DNA of 64,000 nt from Beta vulgaris subsp. vulgaris (lineage: Eukaryota > Streptophyta > Magnoliopsida > Caryophyllales > Amaranthaceae): positions 54,230,709 through 54,294,708 of the forward strand of contig NC_079202.1 in NCBI RefSeq assembly GCF_026745355.1, read 5' to 3'. A program made the translations under genes and the position numbers. A model generated the notes under the pieces. It was not told the origin of the DNA and made no database searches. It saw nothing but the letters and a program-made list of their open reading frames with translations. Of the stretch, positions 24,561 to 34,425 are shown piece by piece. Within the stretch, counting starts at the first letter, position 1. The number at the start of each line of letters is the position of its first letter.

Positions 24561-25082
24561 CTTCGGGTGCGTTCTCTTCAACTTATTGGACATGAACTTA
24601 TTAAACCTGATTGGACCTGATTCAACTTATTGGACCTGATTGAACCTGATTGGAACTTATTGGACCTGATTGAAACTTATTGACCTCATTGGACCTGACT
24701 GGAACTTATTTGACCTTATTAGCTTTTAGCAATTGGAACTTATTGCACCTGATTGGAACTTATTGCACCTGATTGGACCTGATTGGAACTTATTGCCCTA
24801 ATTGGACCTGATTGCAACTTACCTGAACTTATTGGACCTAAAACTTAATTTTTTAAGTTGAAGAGAACACACCCTTCCTCCGGTTCATATTACTCGCTAT
24901 GTTAATCAATTCACGGATTGTAGGCAATTTTTGGAGAAGAGAAAGGTAAATAGTAAAAAGAAAAGGGATCCATGTGATAGGAGAGAGATAGAGAGAGTTT
25001 ATTGCCCCAAAAAGGAAGTGTAGCAAGTAATGTGAAACTTGCCACAATAAAAAGTGTAGCAAGTATTATGAAACGGAGGAAG
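24561..25082. mobile_element. Stowaway MITE, split by a later insertion
   Basis: TA-flanked (24559-24560, 25083-25084). The left terminus CTTC is cut off from its continuation CTCCGGTTCATATTACTCGC at 24878 by the element at 24565-24874. The right terminus is 'gtattatgaaacggaggaag'. Excising the whole segment with one TA restores the LINE reading frame (GGESYNTLRW), so it landed inside the RNase H region. Confidence 0.88.
24565..24874. mobile_element. Harbinger-like MITE nested in the Stowaway
   Basis: Termini are GGGTGCGTTCTCTTCAACTT at the left and the complement of AAGTTGAAGAGAACACACCC at the right, with a 3-bp duplication TTC (24562-24564, 24875-24877). The interior is almost entirely imperfect short repeats of 'ttggacctgattggaactta'. 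It is in the same family as 18111-19621 and 53903-54111. This is the youngest of three nested layers. Confidence 0.85.
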
Positions 25083-25262
25083 TAATACACTTCGATGGAC
25101 TACTCGGCATATTCTAAGCTTAGGCAATAATTTTGTGTTTTGTTCCTTGCAGAAATCCCCCGTCAATAAGTTCATAGGGCTCATGATTTAGCTAAATGTT
25201 TTTCGGCAATCTATGTAATTTCTTGTTTTAGTTTAGATGTAGTCTGTGTCAACAAAAAAAAA

Positions 25263-26433
25263 TCTCCTCAATAAGACTTATAAGGCTTATACTTCCCTTC
25301 CTAATTCCACTCCTTATTCCCCTTCTCACAAAACAAATTAAGTTGGAACTCCTGTCTTTTTTATTCGCAATTTTAAACCCTAATTATATCTAAACAAACA
25401 CCCAAAAGGGTACTTAATAACAAATTTTTCAATGAACATATTCACTTTCATTGCCATTCATTCATAAAAAAAAAAAACTTAAAAACCTAGACTTTTACGT
25501 TTCTTTATTCATTTGGTCGATTACATATGAGTATTCCCTTTTCTTTCTAAAGGATCTACAAAGACAACTTTTTTATAAGATGATGTATCGCCAGATTCTT
25601 ACTTTCTGTGAATAATAACCCATTTTGAATATAGCTTGCACATGAAAATGGGATTTGCATGAACTTTTGCTTTATTATCCTATTAATTTTATTCATTTGA
25701 AACAAATGGTAGAAATTCTAGGTTTTGCCTTTACTCTTTATTTCCATTTTTGGGTAATTCTCGTAAATTTAACTTTTTTTTAGATTCATAAATAACTTGG
25801 TGCAACCTTTTTTAGGGTATGGCTCGACCCACGATAAGCTCTACTCATACAGTCATACTAATATCTATTTTACCAAATTAGTTAATACAACTCTGTTGAA
25901 ATTGATGATTAAACTTTCACATATAAGCTTTTTTCCCAACGCCCAAAACTCAAAATAGATGTTACATAATCATTTCCTCTAAATTCCCCTGTTGTTCATT
26001 CTTCTTTGATGTTATCCTTTGCTTTTTGTTTTCTCTCAAACTAGTGTTCATCTCTCTTTTCAAGTTACAACAATATTGTATTGCAAAGTTTAGCAAGAAA
26101 GTATGTTGTTCTTCCATGAAAATAAAGTTTGTCTCCCCAATAATTTCATATAATAAAAGAACCCTAGCAAATTCCATATCTTTTCACAACATATAATGAT
26201 CATAATAACAATTACAATTATGGACAGTACAAATAATACTGATCTGATCAAAGCAACCAACCACTGCACTATGTAAGCCTAAAATTCTCACTCATCAGTC
26301 CACTCCCATAACAAAGTCAATATAACAATAAAACACTCAGATTTTTCCCTAGGGTGAAAAATACCTGAATTTTTTTCACTTCTCAGGGTAAAATCAGAGT
26401 TTTCTGTACTTTTTTTGATGAACTAAAGAAAAC
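25263..26433. other. Intergenic, likely 3' flank of the next gene
   Basis: AT-rich sequence without recognised exons or bounded repeats. Its right end should hold the 3' UTR and polyadenylation region of the minus-strand gene ending at 26434. Confidence 0.4.
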
Positions 26434-26946
26434 TTAATTTTCTTTACTAAAAGGTTGAATTCCAGTAAAAGATACCCTACCAAAACCCAAATGACCAACT
26501 TGATATAATTCCAATAAAACTTTATCAGCTTCAAATGCAGCACAAAAACTTGTCCTTTCTTCCAAGTCTTGATCACATTCACCAGCATCTTTTCCAAATT
26601 CAATGATAATATCTGATTTACTCTGACTTAATCTTCCTGAAATGAGATTAATATCCCTGTTATTGATTTCAATATTACCCACTTCACCAATTATCTTGCA
26701 TTTCCTCTTTCTGTTGTTTCTTTTCCTTAGACACTTTTTTCCTACTAAGTATGGTACTTTCACAAAGGCAAGAGCTAACAGACTGACGACGGCGAGAGGG
26801 CAGCAGCACACAGCAACACAATCAGCAACTATGGCAGCTGCACATGATCTGCAGTGCTTACCAGAGCACTCAAACGACGAATCCCCGGTCTCTTCGGACG
26901 TGAACCGGGGCCTTCCACGGCTCTTAATACCCTTGTTTACTTCCAT
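26434..26946 (-). CDS. Plant Cys-rich hydrophobic-segment protein, unknown function
   Basis: A single-exon ORF of 170 codons. After a basic and Ser/Glu-rich start there is a cluster SGKHCRSCAAAIVADCVAVC and a hydrophobic stretch (about residues 33-68) containing CCCPLAVVSLLALAFVKVPY. A strongly basic KKCLRKRNNRKRKCK segment follows. The acidic C-terminal half ends with a YQVGHLGFGRVSFTGIQPF motif. The CCCP-hydrophobic-KVP pattern and the GHxGFGRVSF tail resemble a plant-specific family I remember only as uncharacterised. The hydrophobic segment could be a membrane anchor or a palmitoylated region, which is inference. The ATG at 26946 is the first in frame. A TATA-like 'catatatac' lies about 170 bp upstream on this strand. 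Composition is more GC-rich than its flanks, as expected of a real exon. Confidence 0.82.
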   Translation of the reverse strand: MEVNKGIKSRGRPRFTSEETGDSSFECSGKHCRSCAAAIVADCVAVCCCPLAVVSLLALAFVKVPYLVGKKCLRKRNNRKRKCKIIGEVGNIEINNRDINLISGRLSQSKSDIIIEFGKDAGECDQDLEERTSFCAAFEADKVLLELYQVGHLGFGRVSFTGIQPFSKEN

Positions 26947-27539
26947 TTGTGTTGGATATGCACTGTAATAATAATAATAATAATCCTGCAGGGAATTATC
27001 AAAAAATTAAAACAAAACAAAATATGATTGTGTTATGTTATGTATGTGTTACATTTGATGTTTTTCCTAGGGACTAAGGAAAAGGAAGTGTTTGTTTTTG
27101 GAACTTGGAAGTATATATGTATCATAGGTACAGCAGGAAGGAAGAAAGGAATGAAAGTTTCAACTCCTACAACTCTCTTTCCATCTCTAACAAAATTTTA
27201 ACCTTGGTAATTCCAAAAGGGTAGGGCAGCAACATATTTAATATTGAGATGAGGACACAAGTACGAGTACATACCCACCTTAGAATGTGGTTAAATGATC
27301 TCTTCACAAATAAGGTTAAGAAACACAATGGCAAATTTGTTCCCAAGTCCCATTTTTTAAACCTTGCAGAAATAGGAAATGAAAGGAAAGCACATGAGTT
27401 GTGAAAATACAAGTAGCAAACAAGCTCCATTATTTGAGTAGACTATTTGTTATATGAATTATGCTTTTATCTAAGGTAGGATTAATTTGGCACAATGGAG
27501 GAGAGAAAGTATCACACTATAAGGTAGAGAAGTTACTCC
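26947..27539. other. Upstream flank of the 26434-26946 gene
   Basis: It contains an (AAT)n run at about 26967-26985 and a possible TATA-like motif near 27110 on the minus strand. No other feature was recognised. Confidence 0.35.
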
Positions 27540-27900
27540 TACTATCGCCAATTGGGCTTGTATGTGGCCGGACCGAACTCTCCTTCTCCGTATCGGTTGC
27601 CCAGACCCATTTTTAGTCATATCAAATTTATCATGGTATCAGAGCCCAAGGTTGTTGGGCCTTTCATATTAAGCATTTGTCATGCAACTGGATAAGTCCC
27701 TCTATTGGGGGGTCATTCCCGATGAGGATTGCCTTACCAGTATGCTATAATGTTAAGGATACTCACATGTGCGGGGGAGTATTGAACCCCATGTATGTTG
27801 TGCATATGCGAGTTTTGAGGAGGAAGAAAACAATGTATGGACGATCTAAATGCAATGCATTATATTGGGTTCGTGTCTTTTTCAGACATCGAGAAAATTT
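27540..27900 (+). mobile_element. TRIM-like LTR relic with Met-tRNA primer site
   Basis: A candidate LTR end '...tttatca' at 27633 is followed by TGGTATCAGAGCCCA (27634-27648), matching the 3' end of initiator Met-tRNA used as primer by plant LTR elements. About 125 bp further is a purine tract GTGCGGGGGAG (27769-27779), after which a second LTR could begin (TATTGAACCCC). So small an internal region with no coding matches terminal-repeat retrotransposons in miniature. I could not align two full LTRs, and the right copy is cut by the Stowaway at 27906. Confidence 0.5.
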
Positions 27901-27905
27901 ACATA

Positions 27906-28164
27906 CTTCCTCCGTTTCAAAATAGATGCTACATTGTTGAGTTTTCCACTATTCATGAATGAGGTTTGACCATGCATTATTTACTATTAGGTAAAATCAA
28001 ATGTTATAATGTAATATGTTGTTGGATTTGTCTTAATGTATATTTTCAGAAAATCAAAATTTTATACTTTACTCTAATACATAATTAAAGATATTAGTAG
28101 TCAAAGTAGTGCCTCGACAAGCGTTTTAGTCAACAATGTACCATCTATTTTGAAACGGAGGAAG
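27906..28164. mobile_element. Stowaway MITE
   Basis: TA-flanked (27904-27905, 28165-28166). The ends CTTCCTCCGTTTCAAAATAG and CTATTTTGAAACGGAGGAAG are inverted complements over about 20 bp, so it is well preserved. 259 bp and non-coding. Confidence 0.92.
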
Positions 28165-29119
28165 TATATAAATTAGAGAAAACGAAAGTGCGGCTTTATG
28201 TTAATACAACCAAGCGTAAAACAAAGCAAACATAAATTACAGGAGCTTCATTGTGTTCTCTTTTAAGCACTCTCAAGTTCGTCCCTTTCGTTAGAAAAAA
28301 AATAGTTGAAGCTTTTTTTCGTAATAAATCATATGATGCTTAACATGTCCAAGTCTACTAAGGAATATGTTAGAGGTTGATGGTGTAATTACCTTACATT
28401 GGCGTACTATAAATTCATCTCCTTGTTATTATTGTCACGACTACAAAATTGAAATACAATTGATATTAAGATAGAGACTCTTTCACAATCTAGTACTTTA
28501 CATTCTTTAGCAAGGTCCTTTATTATCATATGCTTGGAACTATCACATTTTGGCAATAATTTTTTTCATTTTTTTTCCTGGGGAAAAGTAGAATCAAATT
28601 CTTAAGATTATCTGTGAGGTGCAAAGTACAATTCCTCATGATGATACACCAAAAACAAGTAATCAATGCCCAGAAAAGAGAAAAATACATCTTTAAAAGA
28701 TAAGTTCCTTCAAAGAAAAAATTCCTTTTTACTGCCAAGTTCTTATTCTGCCTGTAATATGTTGTGGAAATCTGATTCAATCTTTATTCACAAAGAAAAA
28801 CTCATAGATAACTTTAGTACTATGCAAAGTTGAATGTGACTTCGATGTGAAAAAAAGATAAAAAAGAGGACTTTGAAAAAGAAAAGATGATGATGGAAAT
28901 AAACTATAGTGTCCAGACGACCTCTACTATTCTCATATCAAATTTCAGATAAGTTCATTCTATTTTCATACTCAGTAAGATTTTGAAAAAAAAAAAAAAA
29001 GGTAGTTCTTGAAAGGGATCTAAAGTATATATTTTCTTCTATTAGGTTATTATAATCTCACTAAGAGAGAGTCGTGAAAACACAAAGTCTAGTATAAGAC
29101 GATCTCATGTCATGAAATG
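28165..29119. other. Intergenic, nothing recognised
   Basis: AT-rich with an A-run near 28987. No exon or bounded repeat can be supported. Confidence 0.4.
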
Positions 29120-29632
29120 AACATATTTTTCACCATATACTTCCGACAAATTTTTTAATTCACGGTATGCTCTCGATGTTTTCAAAATTCACCGTATATC
29201 CCTCAATTTCTTGATAATTCATCATGTACCCTTAATGATTAACGATTATCAATTTTTTTGATAATTAACTCCTAATTCAGTTACTAAATCACAGTTAATC
29301 CCTATTTGAGTCGTTATCCATAATTGAACACCATCAAAACAAAACAAATGGCTCCTTTTAGTTGTTTTCCACCATAACTCTCTTGCTTCTTATCTGTCCT
29401 TATGTGTTGTTTCAATGTTTATTTATTAGGGTAAATGAGTGAAATAGGAATTAAATAAGGTTTAGTAATGGAATTAAGGCTTAATGATTAAAAAAAATTG
29501 ATAATCGTTAATTATTAAGGGCACATAGTGAATTATCAAGAAATTGAGGGGTATACGGTGAATTTTGAAAACATCAAGGGTATATGATGAATAAAAAAAT
29601 TATCGGGTGGTATATAAAACGAAATATGTATG
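29120..29632. mobile_element. Long inverted-repeat (foldback/Mutator-like) element
   Basis: Two arms of roughly 150-200 bp are near-complementary. The left arm includes 'gatgttttcaaaattcaccg' (29177) and 'taacgattatcaattttttt' (29240); the right arm holds their complements at about 29555 and 29488. The ~130-bp spacer is unrelated. No clear duplication was found at the ends, which are approximate. A transcript would fold into a long hairpin. Confidence 0.7.
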
Positions 29633-30296
29633 TTACCTAATATCAGGTTTAAGACATGTTAAATTATTATAATTTCATGTTAATCACAAAAATTACCTTC
29701 TATCCTTGATAAGTTATTATTACATTATCATATAATCACCTCGTACAAGAATTATTCAAGGAAAATTTTGCATGCGTGTCTAAGATGAGTGTTGTCACAA
29801 ATTACATTTTTAAAGGAAATAAAAAGTATATGTAGATAATTAATTGGTTGGTTGGTTATTCACCTATTCCTCTTATTATTTCTTAAACGTGCGTGGTGTT
29901 GTGATTAGGTGTAATATGTATTTCTTCTATTATTAATTGATTGACTTTAGGATGGACCTAAATATATTACTTAAGATATCATCAAATTGCAAGGGAGGAA
30001 AAAAAAAACTTCAGTTCCCCATTTCATAAATAATTGACTTTTATTTATGATCTTTGTATTTTATGCATTGTTTTCCTAGCTAAAAAATAAATTGTACTAT
30101 AACATATAGATGTTTCTTGTTCCATGCAAAAATTGCTAGAAATAACATTTTGAAATACAAAAAAGTCTCAAATATTGAAAAAAAAAGGGACAATACAAGT
30201 GGGCATGTATACATATGTCTGCAACCACAAACTTAAGTAACACACAAGTTGAAAACTCCCAAATTTATGAATAAATTACCTAGGAGAGTAATTTTT
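29633..30296. other. Intergenic, nothing recognised
   Basis: AT-rich non-coding sequence with no bounded repeat. Confidence 0.4.
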
Positions 30297-30304
30297 GTAT
30301 AAAT
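30297..30304 (+). promoter_or_regulatory. Possible TATA box
   Basis: GTATAAAT lies 109 bp upstream of the ATG at 30413, separated by a pyrimidine-rich stretch like a plant 5' leader. It is weak evidence alone, because AT-rich DNA produces such motifs by chance. Confidence 0.3.
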
Positions 30305-30412
30305 GTCATCCATCCCTTCATGTCCTTACCTAATTTAGCTTTCATACAATTCACTTCACCTTCTTCTTTGTACAATATCCCTTAACTCTTTATTTTCTGC
30401 ATTTAATTGGTG

Positions 30413-30571
30413 ATGAAGCAATTTAACCCAAACCCTCTATTTAGTATATACCAGTTTTTAAGTCTTGTCATTTTTTATTTCCTTTTCTTATCAGTTATCA
30501 CCACTTTTTACTGTCTACCTTTTGGTTCAACATTTAGATTTTCGTTCCTTAATCACCATGGTGAATCTTAG
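30413..30571 (+). CDS. Candidate small membrane/secreted peptide (52 aa)
   Basis: A 52-codon ORF opens MKQFNPNPLFSIYQ and continues with a strongly hydrophobic stretch (about residues 15-36, including VIFYFLFLSVITTF). It ends with a short polar tail, FLNHHGES, before TAG. A TATA-like box and pyrimidine-rich leader lie upstream. The layout fits a short secreted or membrane peptide, but no family signature was recognised. AT-rich DNA readily yields hydrophobic ORFs, so this is a candidate only; it could also be a first exon. Confidence 0.22.
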   Translation: MKQFNPNPLFSIYQFLSLVIFYFLFLSVITTFYCLPFGSTFRFSFLNHHGES

Positions 30572-30885
30572 TTTATTACTGTACTTTACTGTATATTATC
30601 AACATGATGACGGTTGATTTAGGATTATATTTTCCACGTTTGTAATCTTAGCTTGCAAGTACTATTAGCTTGGTTTCATCGATTAGATGTGGACGTCTGG
30701 TATTAACATGGTAGTCCAATGGTTAAAGGATATTTATGTAATACTGAATAATAAATGTAGGTCAAAATATAATTTTTTGAAAGAGATGGATATGGCTAAG
30801 ATAACATATGGTTAAGTTTTAGCTTCGAACCATTTGGATTTTAGACCTACTAACAAGGTGACTTACTAATGTTTGACCTATCATT

Positions 30886-31041
30886 CAGGGGCGGATTTAG
30901 GGGGTCGCCTACCGGGGCCTCCCCCCATCCACAATAACTATAAGTAACCTACCTGAGATAGGTATGGTGGAGCAGGTGGTTTTCAAAGAAATTAATCAAC
31001 AATTCGGCCCATCCTATATAGAAATCCTAGATCCGCAACTG
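30886..31041. mobile_element. hAT-like MITE (156 bp)
   Basis: The left end CAGGGGCGGATTTAG and the right end CTAGATCCGCAACTG are imperfect inverted repeats of the CAGGGGCGGA type common in plant hAT elements. The flanks CTATCATT and CTACTATT are an 8-bp duplication with two mismatches. Confidence 0.75.
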
Positions 31042-31583
31042 CTACTATTAACCTGTCTTGATAGTATCTTTTCAATAAGCAGGTTTATTGATACTGAAAA
31101 GGCTAACAATAAGTAGAAGCTGTTGTCGCCCTTGACTTTAGAGGGTCGTTTTGAGGTCGTGAGATCTCTTATTTATACAGGTGTTCCGGACTTCTAGTGA
31201 GTGTCATGGGCTTCACTACTTGAACTAAATCCCATTTCCATGATCAGATTTGTTCATATTATTAGCCAAGTAATCACTATTCAGCCGATTTTTTATATTT
31301 ATCCTTTATCAATGAGGGGGACTATCTACATGACCCATGATAATTTTTATATAACACCTAAGGGCTAAGAGTTTAGCTAGGTCATGGGAAGTTTAGCAAT
31401 TTAAAGTTGGTAGTTTGGTTGGTTCAACTAGTTATATGTGTCGGTCATTATTTCTATTATTACCTTTTTATAAATGTATTAAGTGAATCAGACACTAGTT
31501 GTTATATGCAAAATGAAAGAAAATAGGATGAGCCAATATAGAAAGTCTAGTCTAATGTTGGATTGAAAGCTCACGTTCTAGTT
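31042..31583. other. Intergenic, nothing recognised
   Basis: AT-rich sequence without exon or bounded repeat. Confidence 0.4.
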
Positions 31584-32002
31584 TAATTTAGACCTGGGCA
31601 TGGGCCGGGCTTGTTCACAGGCTTGGCCTGTGGGAATCGGGCAACAACGGGTCGAGCCAAGCCCGAGCCCATGAATGTCGAGCGAGGCCGTGCCAGGCCT
31701 AAAATTTTCATATTTTGTCCACGGCCGGGCTCGTGCCTCTCGCGGGCCTGACCCGTGTTTTATGTTGGTTTTTTGGTAATTTTAGACTAAAAAATAAAGA
31801 AAAGGGGAATTCGGCCCATGGGCCATATAGGCGAGCTCGTGCTGGGATGGCCGGAAATAAAATTTCTTGACCGTGGTAGGCCCACGACCCATGTAGTGGA
31901 CAACGGGTCAGGCTGAGGCCTTGAGCGGGCTCATGTCGGGCCGAGCCCACACTATGTCGGGGCGGACCGGCCCGCGTGCTGGCCCGACCATGCCCACCTT
32001 TA
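31584..32002. mobile_element. GC-rich hAT-like MITE (419 bp)
   Basis: It is flanked by a perfect 8-bp duplication TTCTAGTT (31576-31583 and 32003-32010). Ends read TAATTTAGACCTGGGCATGG at the left and CCATGCCCACCTTTA at the right, imperfect inverted repeats with the 5'-TA...TGGGCA pattern of hAT ends. The interior is rich in GGCCGGGC and GGCCCG repeats and much more GC-rich than the surroundings. The 80-codon minus ORF inside (31708-31950) is low-complexity and not a gene. Confidence 0.8.
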
Positions 32003-32597
32003 TTCTAGTTATTTAAAAGGTCATATATCGCACACTTGTTATTTTCGCTATTCAATCATGTGATAGAGCCAAAAAATCATTTACCAAACACCTTTCATAT
32101 AAGAAAAAATGATCTTATTAAATCTGACTTCTGAGTATATATTTTCATGTGAAAATGGTTATCTTCCGCTTTACGTCTATTATTAAAATGTCTTTGTTCT
32201 CCCTGCTCTAATGCAACCAAAAATAAAAACGTTTGTTGTACCTTGATACTTGTTTGGAAAACATCTCTTTTCTTTTAAAACCATTATAACTATCTATACA
32301 TGTTAATGCTTCCCAATTCTAGTACCTTTTCTTAGTTTGAAAATGATACGTTACATTAGTGATTAGTCACATTCATGTGAAGGAGACAACTTGTTTACTA
32401 TCACCATACAAGTAGACAACCGTGTGCAATTTCAGTACTTCTGGAAGATTAACATGATAATTCAAACTATTGCCTCACTGAATTAGGACATACTAATTCT
32501 CATTCTTTAATTAGTAAGGTCTTCTGACTTAATAAACGCTTAATACAATCAAGCTAATCAATTAATTAAGCTAAAACTATAGCTCAATAAATTATTA
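32003..32597. other. Intergenic, nothing recognised
   Basis: AT-rich spacer between the hAT-like element and the Helitron. Confidence 0.4.
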
Positions 32598-33061
32598 TCT
32601 ATACTAATATATTAAAAGGCGTTCCTAAATAAGAAACGGTGCCACGTGGTTCTCTACCTAAGGGCATTATATAATTCATGTAATCCATATAAAATAAAAA
32701 AATAAAAAATTACATAGTATAAGCTTTGATCTCGTAACTTTAAGTTTATATACGTACTAAAGTATTAATCACTAGACCAAGTGATATTTAGTGCTATCAT
32801 TTTAAAGTATAATAATTAATAAAGGAAAATGATATACATAGCCCTTAGGGCTACATATAAGAAACTTAAAATGGAAATAAAAACTTGAATCAAGCATTTA
32901 TTACCTCAAATGATGTGTAATTTTGTCTTGAATTCTTAAACTGTTTCCATTTTAAAAAATGTATTTAATGTTTATCCTTAGCCCTAAGGGCTACATATAA
33001 CATTACCCATTAATAAATTAAATTTTCGTCACCCGAGACATAGCTCGGGTCTAATAACTAA
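32598..33061 (+). mobile_element. Non-autonomous Helitron carrying a MITE
   Basis: Host A precedes 5' TCTATACTAATATATTAAAAG. The 3' end is a hairpin (CCCGAG-acatag-CTCGGG at 33032-33049), 'tctaata', then CTAA before host T, a CTRR terminus. It shares its ends and the 'aagaaacggtgccacgtgg' segment with the 263-bp copy at 21729-21991; the extra length is largely the MITE at 32824-33008. Confidence 0.82.
32824..33008. mobile_element. Mutator-like MITE nested in the Helitron
   Basis: It is flanked by the perfect 9-bp repeat ATTAATAAA (32815-32823 and 33009-33017). The left end GGAAAATGATATACATAGCC and the right end, complement of GGCTACATATAACATTACCC, form imperfect inverted repeats of about 30 bp that include a TAGCCCTTAGGGCTA palindrome on each side. 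The smaller Helitron copy lacks it, confirming insertion. Confidence 0.85.
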
Positions 33062-34084
33062 TTATTTGATTAAGAATTGAATTCTTCACTGACCTCTTGA
33101 TATCTAAGGAGTATCATTTACCTCCAAACTATTTTTTTTTTTGAGGGGATACTTCCAAACTATTAAATCATGCACAATATATGTAAAAGGCTAGCTTAAA
33201 ATTGGTATGTTGTTAATAAAACTAATAACAACAACAATTAACTTAAGGGGCGAATGTGTTAAACAACTAATTTGATCGTTGAAATACTCCAGACTCCACA
33301 ACATCAAAATCATTTAACAAATACTAACAATACATTTTTCATGTAATGTGCACAATTCAAAAGTTCAAAGGTGCATGGTGGGTAAAGTCAGATGTGATCA
33401 TGTGAACCCCAAATGGAATCTTGTGAATTAGCAAAAGTCCATGAAAAATAATCTTTAAATATACTTCAATCATTTTAAATAAAATTTATTTATTATTTCA
33501 CCTTTTCTCACATCTATTAGTGTTCATTAAAATAAACATATCTTTGAATTAATTTTGTCTATTTTGAACATTTTCATAACTACTTTATACATTTCAAATA
33601 CAACCAGTCAACTTATCAGTTTCAACTTTTAAACATCAGCATCTAAACTTTTTCGAATATATTTTCAAAAAAAGAAAACACTTCACCTCCATTTCATTTC
33701 CTTCACAAACAAATCAACAATAATTAGAATATTCCATTAAAAAGAATAGCACTTAACCTCTATTTTTCATTTCTCCAATAAAATTCACATGCATTACTTT
33801 TAATTTTTTTAATTAAATGAAATGGACTAGATAATAACACAAGTGGACCCATTTAGTATTTTTCCCTACCCACATTGAGTTTGCCATAACTACAAACTTG
33901 AAAATTGGAAAATGCAAGAAAATCATGCTATAATGACACTCAAAAATCAAAATACTAGTATAATATTCATAGAATGAAAAAGAGGAAAACAAAATAAAAC
34001 ATACTATATAGATAAATACTTCAAATTAATACTTATTTTCACTATATTGTACTTACTTTTCACTTTCAAAATCTTTAGCTGCAT
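33062..34084. other. Intergenic, nothing recognised
   Basis: Very AT-rich with no bounded repeat. If the exon at 34085-34204 is real, its 3' UTR would lie at the right end. Confidence 0.4.
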
Positions 34085-34204
34085 CTAAATGACTGTCACT
34101 TTAGCTCCTCCTTCTGCTATCAAATTCATGATTGAATCATAGAATGTTTTTTCTTCTTCACTTCCACAGTCCCACTCATCAAAAGTGGCGTCGTTTTGCA
34201 ATGC
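34085..34204 (-). CDS. Possible terminal exon of a small unknown gene
   Basis: The minus strand reads ALQNDATFDEWDCGSEEEKT, then FYDSIMNLIAEGGAKVTVI and TAG at 34085. The balanced, charged composition and the WDCGS motif look like real protein in an otherwise AT-rich context. Upstream on this strand is a long pyrimidine tract (about 34235-34280) ending in AG, which resembles an intron 3' end. There is no in-frame ATG, so an upstream exon would be needed. A 33-codon ORF starting MSPFSESDASSHIAFQGERK at 34425 (ending 34324) is on the same strand, but I could not join the two with consistent splice phase. No family recognised. Confidence 0.3.
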   Translation of the reverse strand, partial: ALQNDATFDEWDCGSEEEKTFYDSIMNLIAEGGAKVTVI

Positions 34205-34425
34205 CAGAGTTTGATTAACATAAAAAAACAAACAAACTCGAGAAATTAAGTGAAAGAAGAAGAAGAGAAAAACAGAGGTTATGTATGTTATTAGTAAGTT
34301 TGCAAGTTTTGATCTGAGAAAAATTAGTAATTTTTTGGATCTGATTTAAAAGCATTCAACTTGGGTTTTCTCTCTCCTTGGAATGCAATGTGGGAAGATG
34401 CGTCAGATTCTGAGAAAGGGGACAT

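Larger units (their letters stand above)
23090..25262 (+). mobile_element. 5'-truncated LINE broken by nested insertions
   Basis: Once two insertions are set aside, the remaining pieces read as the 3' end of an L1-type LINE. There is a zinc-binding motif HDEDDIHLFRSCPLIQKIL near 23131, a TLWGIWVARNNHLFRGE segment near 24085, and an RNase H domain. The RNase H keeps its acidic residues: VDGSW near 24315, LQAELLSCLHCL near 24433, MTDSTSVIDLL near 24507. An AHDLAKC segment sits near 25180. Poly(A) follows at 25254-25262. Frameshifts and stops (for example at about 24275 and 24408) make it non-functional. The 5' boundary is approximate. Confidence 0.85.

Noticed and set aside
18111..24874. CRISPR-like array suggested by regularly spaced short repeats
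   Set aside because: Repeats are imperfect, variable in spacing, lack unique spacers of constant length, and lie within TIR-bounded plant transposons.
26642..26968. 108-codon plus-strand ORF opposite the 170-residue gene
   Set aside because: Antisense shadow; the minus frame has coherent motifs and composition.
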